From: Nitrospirillum viridazoti
GTDB lineage: Bacteria > Pseudomonadota > Alphaproteobacteria > Azospirillales > Azospirillaceae
Direction: 5' to 3' (one strand)
Assembly: GCF_007827975.1 (NCBI RefSeq)
Contig: NZ_VITT01000032.1
Length of the DNA stretch: 64,000 nt
Part shown: positions 1 to 7,411 of the stretch, one piece after another
Layout: every line of letters starts with the position of its first letter
Position numbering within the stretch: the first letter of the stretch is position 1
Notes under the pieces: generated by a model
Seen by the model: the letters and a program-made list of their open reading frames with translations, nothing else
Databases searched by the model: none
Told to the model about the DNA's origin: nothing
Program-made: the position numbers and the translations under genes

Positions 1-264
1 GGCAAGGTCTTCCTGACCGACGGCATGGAAGTGACGGTGCAGACCTTCGAAGGCGCGCCGCTGTCCGTCGAACTGCCGCAGACCGTGACCCTGCGGATCA
101 CCGAGGCCGACCCGGTGGTGAAGGGCCAGACGGCCTCTTCCTCGTACAAGCCGGCCGTGCTGGAAAACGGTGTGCGCATCCTGGTTCCGCCGCACATCGA
201 AGCCGGCACCCGCGTGGTGGTCAGCACCGCCGAGGGCGAATACATGGAACGCGCGAAGGACTAA
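1..264 (+). CDS. efp: Elongation factor P, C-terminal part (5' end outside window)
   Basis: EF-P binds between the P and E sites of ribosomes stalled on polyproline stretches and restores peptide-bond formation. Only the last 87 codons are present, in frame from base 1. They carry the family signatures: DPVVKGQTASSSYKPA, then LENGVRILVPPHIEAGTRVVV and the terminal YMERAKD. This covers the end of OB domain II and all of domain III. The domain I loop with the modifiable lysine lies upstream of the window, so modification state cannot be read here. epmA, whose product normally lysylates EF-P, is encoded about 9.3 kb downstream. A strong intrinsic terminator follows. Identification is secure; truncation is only the window edge. 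Confidence 0.95.
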   Translation, partial: GKVFLTDGMEVTVQTFEGAPLSVELPQTVTLRITEADPVVKGQTASSSYKPAVLENGVRILVPPHIEAGTRVVVSTAEGEYMERAKD

Positions 265-306
265 GCCTCCTTCCGCCGTCGCCCTCGGAGCGACAGGTTC
301 GTTGCC

Positions 307-348
307 AGAGCGAATTCCGCCTTCCGGTGGAATTCGCTCTCGGCTTTT
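307..348 (+). terminator. Intrinsic terminator of efp
   Basis: A perfect 12-bp stem (307-318 with 329-340, AGAGCGAATTCC / GGAATTCGCTCT) is followed by CGGCTTTT. It lies 43 bases after the efp stop and before the next gene. Confidence 0.8.
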
Positions 349-403
349 ATGGTAGGGCGGTCCCCCGGGGACCTGCCTGTGATGAGATCAAAAGGGACAC
401 CCC

Positions 404-1216
404 ATGGCCGCCCGTTCCGCTATCCTCAACGTCATGACCAAAGCCGCCGAGAAGGCGGGCCGCGCCCTGGTGCGCGACTTTGGTGAGGTGGAGCAGCTGC
501 AGGTTTCCCGCAAGGGTCCGGCGGACTTCGTGTCCGCCGCCGACCGCAAGTCGGAAAACATCATCCGCGAGGAACTGTCCAAGGCCCGCCCCAGCTTCGG
601 CTTCCTGCTGGAGGAAGGGGGCAGCGTGGCCGGCAGCGACCCGTCGCACCGCTGGATCGTCGATCCGCTGGACGGCACCACCAACTTCCTGCACGGCCTG
701 CCGCACTGGGCCATCACCATCGCGCTGGAGAAGGAAGGCGAGATCGTCGCCGGTGTGGTGTATGAGCCGGTGCATGACGAGATGTTCTGGACGGAGAAGG
801 GTGCCGGCGCCTTCCTCAACCACACCCGTCTGCGCGTCTCCGCCCGCCGCAACCTGCCTGACGCGCTGATCGCCACCGGCATCCCCTTCAAGGGCCACGG
901 CGACCATGCCGCCTACCTGCCGCAGCTGCAGGCGGTGATGGGCGAGGTGGCCGGCATCCGCCGCCTGGGCGCCGCCGCCCTGGATCTGGCCTATGTCGCC
1001 GCCGGCCGCTTCGACGGCTTCTTCGAGACCAACCTGAAGCCCTGGGACGTGGCCGCGGGTCTGCTGATGGTGACCGAGGCCGGTGGCTTTGCCACCGAGA
1101 TCGGTGGCGGCAAGGTTCCGCAGAGCGGCGCCAGCGTGCTGGCCGCCAATTCCCACCTGCACCTGCCGCTGGGCACCTTGCTGCGCAACGCCGGCAAGAA
1201 GAAGGCTGCCGGCTGA
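404..1216 (+). CDS. suhB: Inositol monophosphatase family protein (SuhB-like)
   Basis: A Mg2+-dependent, Li+-sensitive type phosphatase acting on myo-inositol 1-phosphate or related sugar phosphates; SuhB homologues also act in rRNA transcription antitermination. At 270 aa it matches the family. Metal-site residues are visible: EE at 70-71, motif 1 WIVDPLDGTTNF (D87, D90) and motif 2 PWDVAAG with D215. The start is the ATG at 404, preceded by AGGGAC. It is monocistronic between the efp terminator and a hairpin shared with the convergent kinase gene. Physiological substrate cannot be told from sequence. Confidence 0.92.
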   Translation: MAARSAILNVMTKAAEKAGRALVRDFGEVEQLQVSRKGPADFVSAADRKSENIIREELSKARPSFGFLLEEGGSVAGSDPSHRWIVDPLDGTTNFLHGLPHWAITIALEKEGEIVAGVVYEPVHDEMFWTEKGAGAFLNHTRLRVSARRNLPDALIATGIPFKGHGDHAAYLPQLQAVMGEVAGIRRLGAAALDLAYVAAGRFDGFFETNLKPWDVAAGLLMVTEAGGFATEIGGGKVPQSGASVLAANSHLHLPLGTLLRNAGKKKAAG

Positions 1217-1244
1217 GCGCTGCGGTTTTCGTCTGGTTTTCGCG

Positions 1245-1274
1245 ATCGGCCCGGGCGTCAGCGTCCGGGCCGAT
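1245..1274. terminator. Hairpin between convergent suhB and kinase gene
   Basis: A perfect 10-bp stem (1245-1254, ATCGGCCCGG, with 1265-1274) lies in the 77-base gap between two convergent stops. The T-tracts on either side are weak, so it may be a bidirectional terminator or 3'-end stabiliser. Confidence 0.5.
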
Positions 1275-1293
1275 TGTCGTTCAGGCGGCCGGC

Positions 1294-2682
1294 TCAGGCG
1301 GTTGGCAAGGTCACCCGCGCCTCCAGCCCGCCGCCGGGCCGATTGGTCAGGGTGATGTCGCCGCCGTGGCCGCGCACGATGGCCAGCGCCGCCGTCAGGC
1401 CCAGGCCCACGCCGCCTGTCACCCGGTTGCGTGACCGGTCCAGGCGGAAAAAGGGGCTGAACACCTGCTCCAGCGCGTCCTCCGGGATACCGGGGCCATG
1501 GTCGCGCACGACGATGGCCACCGTTTCCGGCACCTGCTCTCCCAGTACCTGCTCCAGCGTCATCGCCGGCGGGGTGGCGTGCTTCACCGCGTTCTCGATC
1601 AGGTTGGTGACGGCCCGTTTCAGCGCGAAGGGCCGGCCGCGATAGACGGCATGGCTGGGCCCTTCGTAGGCGACGGCCACGCCCTGGTCGGCATATTCAT
1701 CGGCGATGGTGGTCAGCAAGCCGCCCAGGTCGAAGGCGGTCACCGCCTCCTCATCCGCGTCGTCGCGGAAAAAGGCCAGGGCGCCGTCGACCATGGCCTG
1801 CATCTCGTCCACGTCGCGGAACAGCCGCGCCTGCTGTTCCGCGTCCTCCACGAACTCGCCGCGCAGGCGCATGCGCGTCAGGGGTGTGCGCAGGTCGTGG
1901 GAGATGGCCGCCAGCATGGCGGTGCGATAGCCCACGAACTTCTGGATCTGCCCCTGCATGGCGTTGAAGGCGCGAATGACACCGCGCAGTTCGCGCGGAC
2001 CCGACTCGGCGATGGGCGGGGCCTGGGGATTGGTGCCGAAGTGCCGGGCGGCATCGGCGATGCGCTCGATGGGCCGGGACAGCTGGCGGGCGGCGACCAG
2101 CGACACCGCGGCGGCGGACAGCAACAGCAGGATCAGCGCGATGCCGATGCGGAAGGCGCGCACGGCGTCGCGGGTGCGATCCAGATGGGCGTAGACCAGC
2201 CAGCTGTCGTCCTTCAGCCGCACCCCCAGGAAGCGGAAGCGCTCCTCGGGCGTGAAGTCGTGTCGCAGAAGGGCGGCCGCCGGGCTGCCCGCGGTGACGT
2301 AGAAGACGAAGGATCGGGCGGTCAGGTCGTTCAGCCACGCGCCTTCCACCGGGTGCAGGTCGTCCAATCCGGTCCCTTGGCGCAGCATCGCCGCGAGAGG
2401 ATCGTCCGCCGGATGCCATTCGATGCCATAGATCTTGGTGGCCGCGGCGGCGGCCAGGGTGGAGCGCAACGCGGGCGGGGCGGCCTCCAAGGCATGGGTG
2501 ATGCTGATCGCGGTCTGCAACAGGCCGGCGTCGTTGGCCGGCGTGGCCAGCCAGGCGCTGGCCAGGCTGACCACCAAGGCGCTCAGGACGGCGGCCACCG
2601 TCACGGCCGCCATGATGGTCAAGGCGAATCGCCGCGCGATGGTGTCCTGCGACCAGGTCGGTTCCCAGGGGGATGATCTCAT
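1294..2682 (-). CDS. Sensor histidine kinase, EnvZ-like
   Basis: Inner-membrane sensor kinase of 462 aa. It has an N-terminal TM helix (~20-45), a periplasmic segment (~46-177), a second TM helix (~178-198) and a HAMP linker. The HisKA H-box ISHDLRTPLTR carries the phospho-accepting H262. The ATPase domain has an N-box (NLIENAVKH, N364), a G1 box (DHGPGIP) and a G2 box (GGVGLGL). The ATG overlaps the stop of the upstream response-regulator gene in an ATGA, so the two are translationally coupled. HAMP plus HisKA next to an OmpR-type regulator is the EnvZ/OmpR architecture. The signal sensed is unknown; the divergent outer-membrane gene mipA-like at 3637 is a natural target candidate. Confidence 0.92.
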   Translation of the reverse strand: MRSSPWEPTWSQDTIARRFALTIMAAVTVAAVLSALVVSLASAWLATPANDAGLLQTAISITHALEAAPPALRSTLAAAAATKIYGIEWHPADDPLAAMLRQGTGLDDLHPVEGAWLNDLTARSFVFYVTAGSPAAALLRHDFTPEERFRFLGVRLKDDSWLVYAHLDRTRDAVRAFRIGIALILLLLSAAAVSLVAARQLSRPIERIADAARHFGTNPQAPPIAESGPRELRGVIRAFNAMQGQIQKFVGYRTAMLAAISHDLRTPLTRMRLRGEFVEDAEQQARLFRDVDEMQAMVDGALAFFRDDADEEAVTAFDLGGLLTTIADEYADQGVAVAYEGPSHAVYRGRPFALKRAVTNLIENAVKHATPPAMTLEQVLGEQVPETVAIVVRDHGPGIPEDALEQVFSPFFRLDRSRNRVTGGVGLGLTAALAIVRGHGGDITLTNRPGGGLEARVTLPTA

Positions 2683-3425
2683 TGCCGGCGGACCTGGGGC
2701 GTAAAGATATAACCGCCGTTGCGCACGGTGCGGATCAAGGCCGGACTCTTGGGATCATCCTCCAGCTTGTGGCGCAGGCGGCTGACCTGCACGTCGATGC
2801 TGCGGTCGTAAGCCGCATGGCTCTGGCCGCGCGCCAAGTCCAGCAGCTGGTCGCGGGTCAGCACACGCTGGGGATGCTCCACGAAGGCCAGCAGCAGGTC
2901 GAACTCCCCGCCCGACAGCAGCACCAGGGTGCCATCCTCCGACCGAAGTTCCCGCCGCGCCACGTCCAGCCGCCAGCCGGCGAAACTGAGGCAGGGGCGG
3001 GTTTCAACGGGCTGGCCGGCGGCCTCGCCGGTCCGGCGCAGCACGGCCTTGACCCGGGCCAGCAGCTCGCGCGCGTCGAAGGGCTTGGTCAGGTAGTCGT
3101 CGGCGCCGATTTCCAGCCCCACGACGCGGTCGGTATGGTCGGCCATGGCGGTCAGCATGATGACCGGCATGCGCGACGCCGCGCGCAAGGTCCGGCACAG
3201 GCTGAAGCCGTCCTCGCCGCGCAGCATGATGTCCAGGATGACCAGGTCGACGGGGCCCGCCGCCAGGGCCGCCCGCATGCCCACGCCGTCCTCGGCCACC
3301 CGCACGGCATAGCCGTGCCGTTGGAAGAACAGGGTCAGCAGGGACAGGATGTCCTCGTCGTCATCGACGATCAGCAGGGTTGGCTGCTGGGCAGGGGCGG
3401 GCAGTGGGGTGGGCAGGGGCGTCAT
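2679..3425 (-). CDS. OmpR/PhoB-family response regulator
   Basis: Two-domain DNA-binding regulator, 248 aa from the ATG at 3425. The receiver domain has the acidic pair D21/D22, the phospho-acceptor D65 in VILDIMLRG and the conserved K114 in LTKPFD. The C-terminal winged helix has the family signature YDRSIDVQVSRLRHKLEDD followed by IRTVRNGGYIF. A longer reading frame upstream (to 3764) exists but would prepend ~113 low-complexity residues not found in the family, so the internal start is preferred. First gene of the pair with the kinase gene (4-base overlap), transcribed away from the mipA-like gene. Confidence 0.92.
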   Translation of the reverse strand: MTPLPTPLPAPAQQPTLLIVDDDEDILSLLTLFFQRHGYAVRVAEDGVGMRAALAAGPVDLVILDIMLRGEDGFSLCRTLRAASRMPVIMLTAMADHTDRVVGLEIGADDYLTKPFDARELLARVKAVLRRTGEAAGQPVETRPCLSFAGWRLDVARRELRSEDGTLVLLSGGEFDLLLAFVEHPQRVLTRDQLLDLARGQSHAAYDRSIDVQVSRLRHKLEDDPKSPALIRTVRNGGYIFTPQVRRQ

Positions 3426-3636
3426 GGGTCCGCATGCTAGCACGCGCGGGCGCCCCGCTTTGTGTCCGTTGTCCCGGGCAATTGTTTCAAGCCGTACACA
3501 TTGTGCCCGCCCGGCAGCAAAGCCGACATCAGCCGTCAAGAATCGGGGCTTAGGGTCCAGCCTCGTTCCGGCGGCCGATGGGTTGGGGCCTGGCCGCCGG
3601 GCGCCGTTTCCCCAAAGCCGAGAGGCCACGCGCCCC

Positions 3637-4455
3637 ATGCTCTCCCGCACATCCGTTTCCGTATTTGGCGCCGCGCTGCTGGCCGGCGCCGCCCTTTCCG
3701 CCGGCCCGGCCCTGGCCGATGATCCTGCCGCTTCCCAGGCCCGCCAACCGCCGGTCTGGGACATCGCCGTCGGCGGCGGCGTCGCCGTGCGCCCAAACTA
3801 CGAGGGCAGCGACCATTACCGGGTGGCACCGTTGCCGCTGATCACCATCCGCTATGACGACATGCTGGCCCTGGGGCCGGAGGGGCTCAGCGCCTATTGG
3901 CACCAGGGCAATGTGCGTGTCGGCGCCGCCCTGACCTTCGATCCCGGCCGGAACGACAGCAATACCAACGGCCTTTTCAGCAACGGCGACGACCGCCTCA
4001 AGGGCCTGGGCGACATCGACACGTCGCTGGGCGTCAAGCTCTTCGGCGCCTATCAGCTGGGCCGCATCAGCCTGGACGCGTCCGTCACCAAATACACGGG
4101 CGATCAGAACGACGGCGTGGTGCTGACGGCCGGTGCGGGCCTGCCGTTCAAGCTGGCCGACCATTTGATCCTGACGCCGCACGTGGGCACCACCTGGGCC
4201 AATGACAATTACATGCAGACCTACTTCGGCGTCACGCCGGTGCAAGCCGCCCATTCCCGCTTCGCGGCCTACACCGCCGGCTCCGGCTTCAAGGATGTCA
4301 GCGCCGGTGTCGGCGCCCTGTACCGTTTCAACGAGCACTGGTTCGTCACGGGCGATGTGTCGGTGAAGCGCCTGTTGGGCGACGCCGCCGACAGCCCAGT
4401 CACCTACGACGCCACCAGCGCCCGCGCCTTCACGGCGGTGGGCTATCGCTTCTGA
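3637..4455 (+). CDS. MipA/OmpV family outer-membrane protein
   Basis: Predicted outer-membrane beta-barrel of 272 aa, with a signal peptide (MLSRTSVSVF...GPALA, cut near residue 25). The mature start resembles MipA/OmpV: WDIAVGGGVAVRPNYEGSD, then PLPLITIRYDDMLALGPEGL, many alternating amphipathic strands, and a terminal aromatic (AVGYRF), the outer-membrane insertion signal. MipA in E. coli scaffolds murein enzymes and OmpV is a porin-like antigen; which role applies is unknown. The ATG at 3637 was chosen because it begins the signal peptide; an upstream in-frame extension overlaps the divergent regulator. Divergent arrangement with the two-component pair suggests it may be regulated by it (inference). 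Confidence 0.85.
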   Translation: MLSRTSVSVFGAALLAGAALSAGPALADDPAASQARQPPVWDIAVGGGVAVRPNYEGSDHYRVAPLPLITIRYDDMLALGPEGLSAYWHQGNVRVGAALTFDPGRNDSNTNGLFSNGDDRLKGLGDIDTSLGVKLFGAYQLGRISLDASVTKYTGDQNDGVVLTAGAGLPFKLADHLILTPHVGTTWANDNYMQTYFGVTPVQAAHSRFAAYTAGSGFKDVSAGVGALYRFNEHWFVTGDVSVKRLLGDAADSPVTYDATSARAFTAVGYRF

Positions 4456-4474
4456 AAGTGAAACGCTCCTTGGG

Positions 4475-4514
4475 AAACGCCCCCCGGCGCCAGCGGCTCC
4501 GGGGGCGTTTTGAT
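4475..4514. terminator. Bidirectional intrinsic terminator
   Basis: The arms AAACGCCCCCCGG (from 4475) and CCGGGGGCGTTTT (to 4511) form a strong hairpin with A-rich and T-rich flanks. It lies between the convergent mipA-like and gpx genes. Confidence 0.8.
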
Positions 4515-4530
4515 CCATCCGCGCCGGTGC

Positions 4531-5100
4531 TTAAGCCAGCTGCGCCTCCACGGCCTGGATGATGGCCTCGTTGGACGGGCGGAAGACCGAGGACCAATAG
4601 CGCACCAGGCGGCCGTCCTTGCCCAGCAGGTACTTGTGGAAGTTCCAGCGGGGGGCGGCGTCCTCGCCGGCCACGTCGACCAGCCAGTTGAAGAAGGGGT
4701 GGGCCTCGGCGCCGATCACCACCTCCTTGTCGGCCATGGTGAACTCCACACCGTAGTTGCGCTGGCAGAAGGCGCCGATTTCCGAAGCCGAGCCCGGCTC
4801 CTGCTTGCCGAAATCATTGGACGGTACGCCCAGCACCACCAGACCCCGGGGGCCGTACTTGGCGTGCAGGGCCTGAAGATCCTCATACTGGTTGGTGAAG
4901 CGGCAGTTGCTGGCGGTGTTGACCACCAGCACCGGCTGGCCGGCGTAGGCGGCCAGCGGAACGGCGCCCTTGCCGCCCAGGCGCTGGAAGGAGAAGGCGT
5001 GGGCGGAAGCGGTGGCGGCGGTCTGCGACTGGGGCAGCATGGGGGTGGGCTCCTGGCCGGTGGTCTGGTGTACGCTGGCCTTCACGGTAGGCGTCAGCAT
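4531..5100 (-). CDS. Glutathione peroxidase family protein (Cys type)
   Basis: Thiol peroxidase reducing hydrogen or lipid peroxides with thioredoxin or glutathione. The 189-aa protein has the full GPx tetrad: C66 in NTASNCRFTNQY, Q100 in NDFGKQEPGS, and W152/N153 in RWNFHKYLLG. C112 in the following helix (FCQRNYGV) sits where Cys-GPx enzymes carry a resolving cysteine. The residue at the catalytic position is Cys, not Sec. About 35 residues precede the fold and do not look like a strong signal peptide. The ATG at 5100 is used; a TTG one codon earlier is also possible. The Fur-superfamily operator at 5111-5127 lies immediately upstream, so repression by a peroxide- or iron-responsive regulator is likely. 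Confidence 0.9.
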   Translation of the reverse strand: MLTPTVKASVHQTTGQEPTPMLPQSQTAATASAHAFSFQRLGGKGAVPLAAYAGQPVLVVNTASNCRFTNQYEDLQALHAKYGPRGLVVLGVPSNDFGKQEPGSASEIGAFCQRNYGVEFTMADKEVVIGAEAHPFFNWLVDVAGEDAAPRWNFHKYLLGKDGRLVRYWSSVFRPSNEAIIQAVEAQLA

Positions 5101-5110
5101 CAATCGATAA

Positions 5111-5127
5111 TTTAGAATTATTCTAAA
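5111..5127. promoter_or_regulatory. Fur-superfamily operator (Irr- or PerR-type box)
   Basis: The 17-base perfect inverted repeat TTTAGAATTATTCTAAA lies 11 bases upstream of the gpx ATG. It is an AT-only-looking island in GC-rich DNA. It fits the iron control element bound by Irr (TTTAGAA-N3-TTCTAAA) and also resembles Per boxes. On the minus strand TAGAAT inside it can act as a -10 element, so a bound repressor would block gpx transcription. Confidence 0.75.
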
Positions 5128-5288
5128 CTAAACATGTCCGTCAAGCGCCATTTGGCGTGGCTAAGCACGGGTATGGGCAGGGCTGCGAAACAGCGCAGGC
5201 GGGACCAAGGGGTGATAAAAAGGTTGCGCCGAACATGGATCGGCCACATTTCCAAGGTCTAGTCAGCCTGCTGAAAGTCTTCACCCGC

Positions 5289-6167
5289 ATGCGTCGTTCC
5301 AAGATGTATTCCATACCCGCCGTGGTTGCCGTAGCCGTTGCAGTGCTGGCGATGCCGGTCCACGCCCAAACGACCGCGCCACAAGCCACCGGGTCGCAAA
5401 CCGACGCCGCCCCGTCCGGGGGAGGGCCGTCCGGAGGGCCCGAGGCCGAGACGCAGCAGGCCGCGCCGAAGCCGGCCGCCAAGCCCAAGGCCACTAAGCA
5501 GAAGGCCGTCAAGCCGCCACCGGCGCCGGCCGTGCCCGGCCAATCCACCGAAAGCCAGTCGGGCAAGGCGACCACGCCGCCCGCCTCTGGTGAGCTGGGT
5601 GTGCCCACCGTCGGTCGGGCGCCAGCGGCGCCCAGGCCCAAGGTGGTGCCCGTGCCGGACATGCCCAAGCCCCTGACCAAGCCGGAGGCGACTCCCATCC
5701 CCGGCCATGCGGCGGAGCCGGAGGGCGCAGCCCCGCCCGTCACCACGGACATCCGCCCGCGCGGCACCACTCATGTGGAGAAGGGCACGCCCGCCACCCA
5801 GGCCGACCACCAGACGGTGCCCTTCGCCGCCGGTTCCTCCACCCTGGACAAGAAGCAGGAGGCGGCCCTGGTGGCCATCGCCGGACGCCTGGGGCAGGAC
5901 CCCAACTGCCGGCTGGAGATTCGGGGTTTCGCGCCCCTGCCGGCACTGGACAGGGAAGCCGCTGCCCGCCGCCTGTCCCTGTTCCGCGCCATGGCCGTGC
6001 GGGACCGCCTGATGGCCTTGGGCGTGGCCAAGGAACGCCTGGTGATCTACGCCATGGGGTCCGTCAACGGCAATGAGGACGACAAGAACGCCGTGCGCGG
6101 GGCGGCCAAAGGCTCGGACCTGCCGGCGGAAGCCTTCGACCGGGTGGAGCTGACCTTCATCCACTGA
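5289..6167 (+). CDS. Exported OmpA-domain protein with Pro/Ala/Lys-rich linker
   Basis: A 292-aa protein with a signal peptide (MYSIPAVVAVAVAVLAMPVHAQ), about 130 residues of Pro/Ala/Lys-rich linker, and a C-terminal OmpA/MotB-like domain (from ~FAAGSSTLDKKQEAAL to the end). The usual peptidoglycan motif GHTD is replaced by the divergent IRGFAP, so peptidoglycan binding is uncertain. No lipobox is visible. The start at 5289 is chosen for the signal peptide; in-frame starts at 5235 and 5157 would add 18 and 44 residues. It lies 68 bases upstream of the MotA/ExbB-like gene and probably forms one operon with it and the MotB-like gene. Function unknown; likely an envelope-spanning partner of that motor pair. 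Confidence 0.75.
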   Translation: MRRSKMYSIPAVVAVAVAVLAMPVHAQTTAPQATGSQTDAAPSGGGPSGGPEAETQQAAPKPAAKPKATKQKAVKPPPAPAVPGQSTESQSGKATTPPASGELGVPTVGRAPAAPRPKVVPVPDMPKPLTKPEATPIPGHAAEPEGAAPPVTTDIRPRGTTHVEKGTPATQADHQTVPFAAGSSTLDKKQEAALVAIAGRLGQDPNCRLEIRGFAPLPALDREAAARRLSLFRAMAVRDRLMALGVAKERLVIYAMGSVNGNEDDKNAVRGAAKGSDLPAEAFDRVELTFIH

Positions 6168-6235
6168 GCATTCCCAAGCGGTCCGGGACGGTGGCAGCCG
6201 CCCGTGTAAGCCGCGATAGCGATAAAGGAAAAAAC

Positions 6236-7408
6236 GTGTCGCGCCCCACCCCCTATCTCTTCCGCATGTGCGTGTTCTTGGCGGCCATAGCCGCGGTGAT
6301 GGGGGTGCTCTACCCACAGGTGGAACGGTTCTTCATGGCCAACCCGGCCTTGAACGGCCTGATCCTGGGCGCGCTGGCCATCGGCATCCTCTACATCTTC
6401 CGCCAGGCCCTGATGCTGCGGCCGGAGGTGGAATGGCTTGAGACCTTCCGCAGCGGCGGCGCCACCTCCACCCAGCCGCGGTTGCTGGCCCCCATGGCCC
6501 ATATGCTGGGGGATCGCGGCCGGGGTGGCACGGCGGGCATGAACGGCAGCCGCCTGACCCTGTCGGCCATCGCCACCCGGTCCCTGCTGGACGGCGTCAG
6601 CGCCCGCCTGGACGAAAGCCGGGAGATCAGCCGCTACCTGATTGGGCTCATGATCTTCCTGGGTCTGCTGGGCACCTTCTGGGGCCTGTTGCAGACCGTC
6701 TCCACCATCGGCGGCGTCATCTCCGGCCTCAAGATGGGCAACGGTGATGCGGTCGCCATCTTCTCCGAACTGCAGCAGGGCCTGGCGGCTCCTCTGGCCG
6801 GCATGGGCACGGCCTTCAGCGCCAGCCTGTTCGGCCTGGCCGGGTCCCTGGTGCTGGGCTTCCTGGAGCTGCAGGCCGGGCAGGCGCAGAACCGCTTCTA
6901 TATGGATCTGGAGGATTGGCTGGCCGGCTCCACCCGCATCGGCGGCGGCGGCCTGGTGGAGGTGGGCGACCAGCCCGTGCCGGCCTATATCCAGGCCCTG
7001 CTGGAGACCACCGCCGAGAATATCGAGAAGCTGCAGTACACGATGGCGCAGGGGGAGGACAACCGCCGCAACGCCAACAACCACCTGGTGGCGCTGACGG
7101 AACGGCTGGCCACCCTGTCGGACCAGATGAAGGCGGAACAGCAGCTGATGGTGCGCCTGGCGGAGGGCCAGATGGAGATGCGGCCGGTGCTGCAGCGCCT
7201 GGCCGACCAGCTGGGACAGGCGGGGGGCCTGGGCGGTGGCGGCATGGACGATGCCAGCCGCGCCCACCTGCGCAACCTGGACCTCTACCTCGCCCGCCTG
7301 GTGGAGGAGGTGGCCACCGGCCGCGTCCAGTCCACCCAGGAAATCCGCACCGAGATCAAAATCCTGACCCGCACCATCGCGGCGCTGGGTGAAGGGGCGG
7401 AGCGCTAA
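6236..7408 (+). CDS. MotA/TolQ/ExbB-superfamily proton channel protein
   Basis: A 390-aa inner-membrane protein with two N-terminal TM segments (~8-28 and ~33-57), then a MotA/ExbB core. The core has TM segments around YLIGLMIFLGLLGTFWGLLQ and the Ala/Gly-rich PLAGMGTAFSASLFGLAGSL, followed by a long cytoplasmic helical tail. The GTG at 6236 is preferred because AAAGGA lies at an ideal distance (6225-6230); a GTG at 6191 would add 15 residues without a ribosome site. Such proteins form pentamers around a MotB/ExbD dimer and convert proton flux into work. Only 3 bases separate it from the MotB-like gene. The window also encodes canonical TolQ, so this is a second, distinct system. No flagellar genes are nearby. 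Confidence 0.85.
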   Translation: MSRPTPYLFRMCVFLAAIAAVMGVLYPQVERFFMANPALNGLILGALAIGILYIFRQALMLRPEVEWLETFRSGGATSTQPRLLAPMAHMLGDRGRGGTAGMNGSRLTLSAIATRSLLDGVSARLDESREISRYLIGLMIFLGLLGTFWGLLQTVSTIGGVISGLKMGNGDAVAIFSELQQGLAAPLAGMGTAFSASLFGLAGSLVLGFLELQAGQAQNRFYMDLEDWLAGSTRIGGGGLVEVGDQPVPAYIQALLETTAENIEKLQYTMAQGEDNRRNANNHLVALTERLATLSDQMKAEQQLMVRLAEGQMEMRPVLQRLADQLGQAGGLGGGGMDDASRAHLRNLDLYLARLVEEVATGRVQSTQEIRTEIKILTRTIAALGEGAER

Positions 7409-7411
7409 GCC

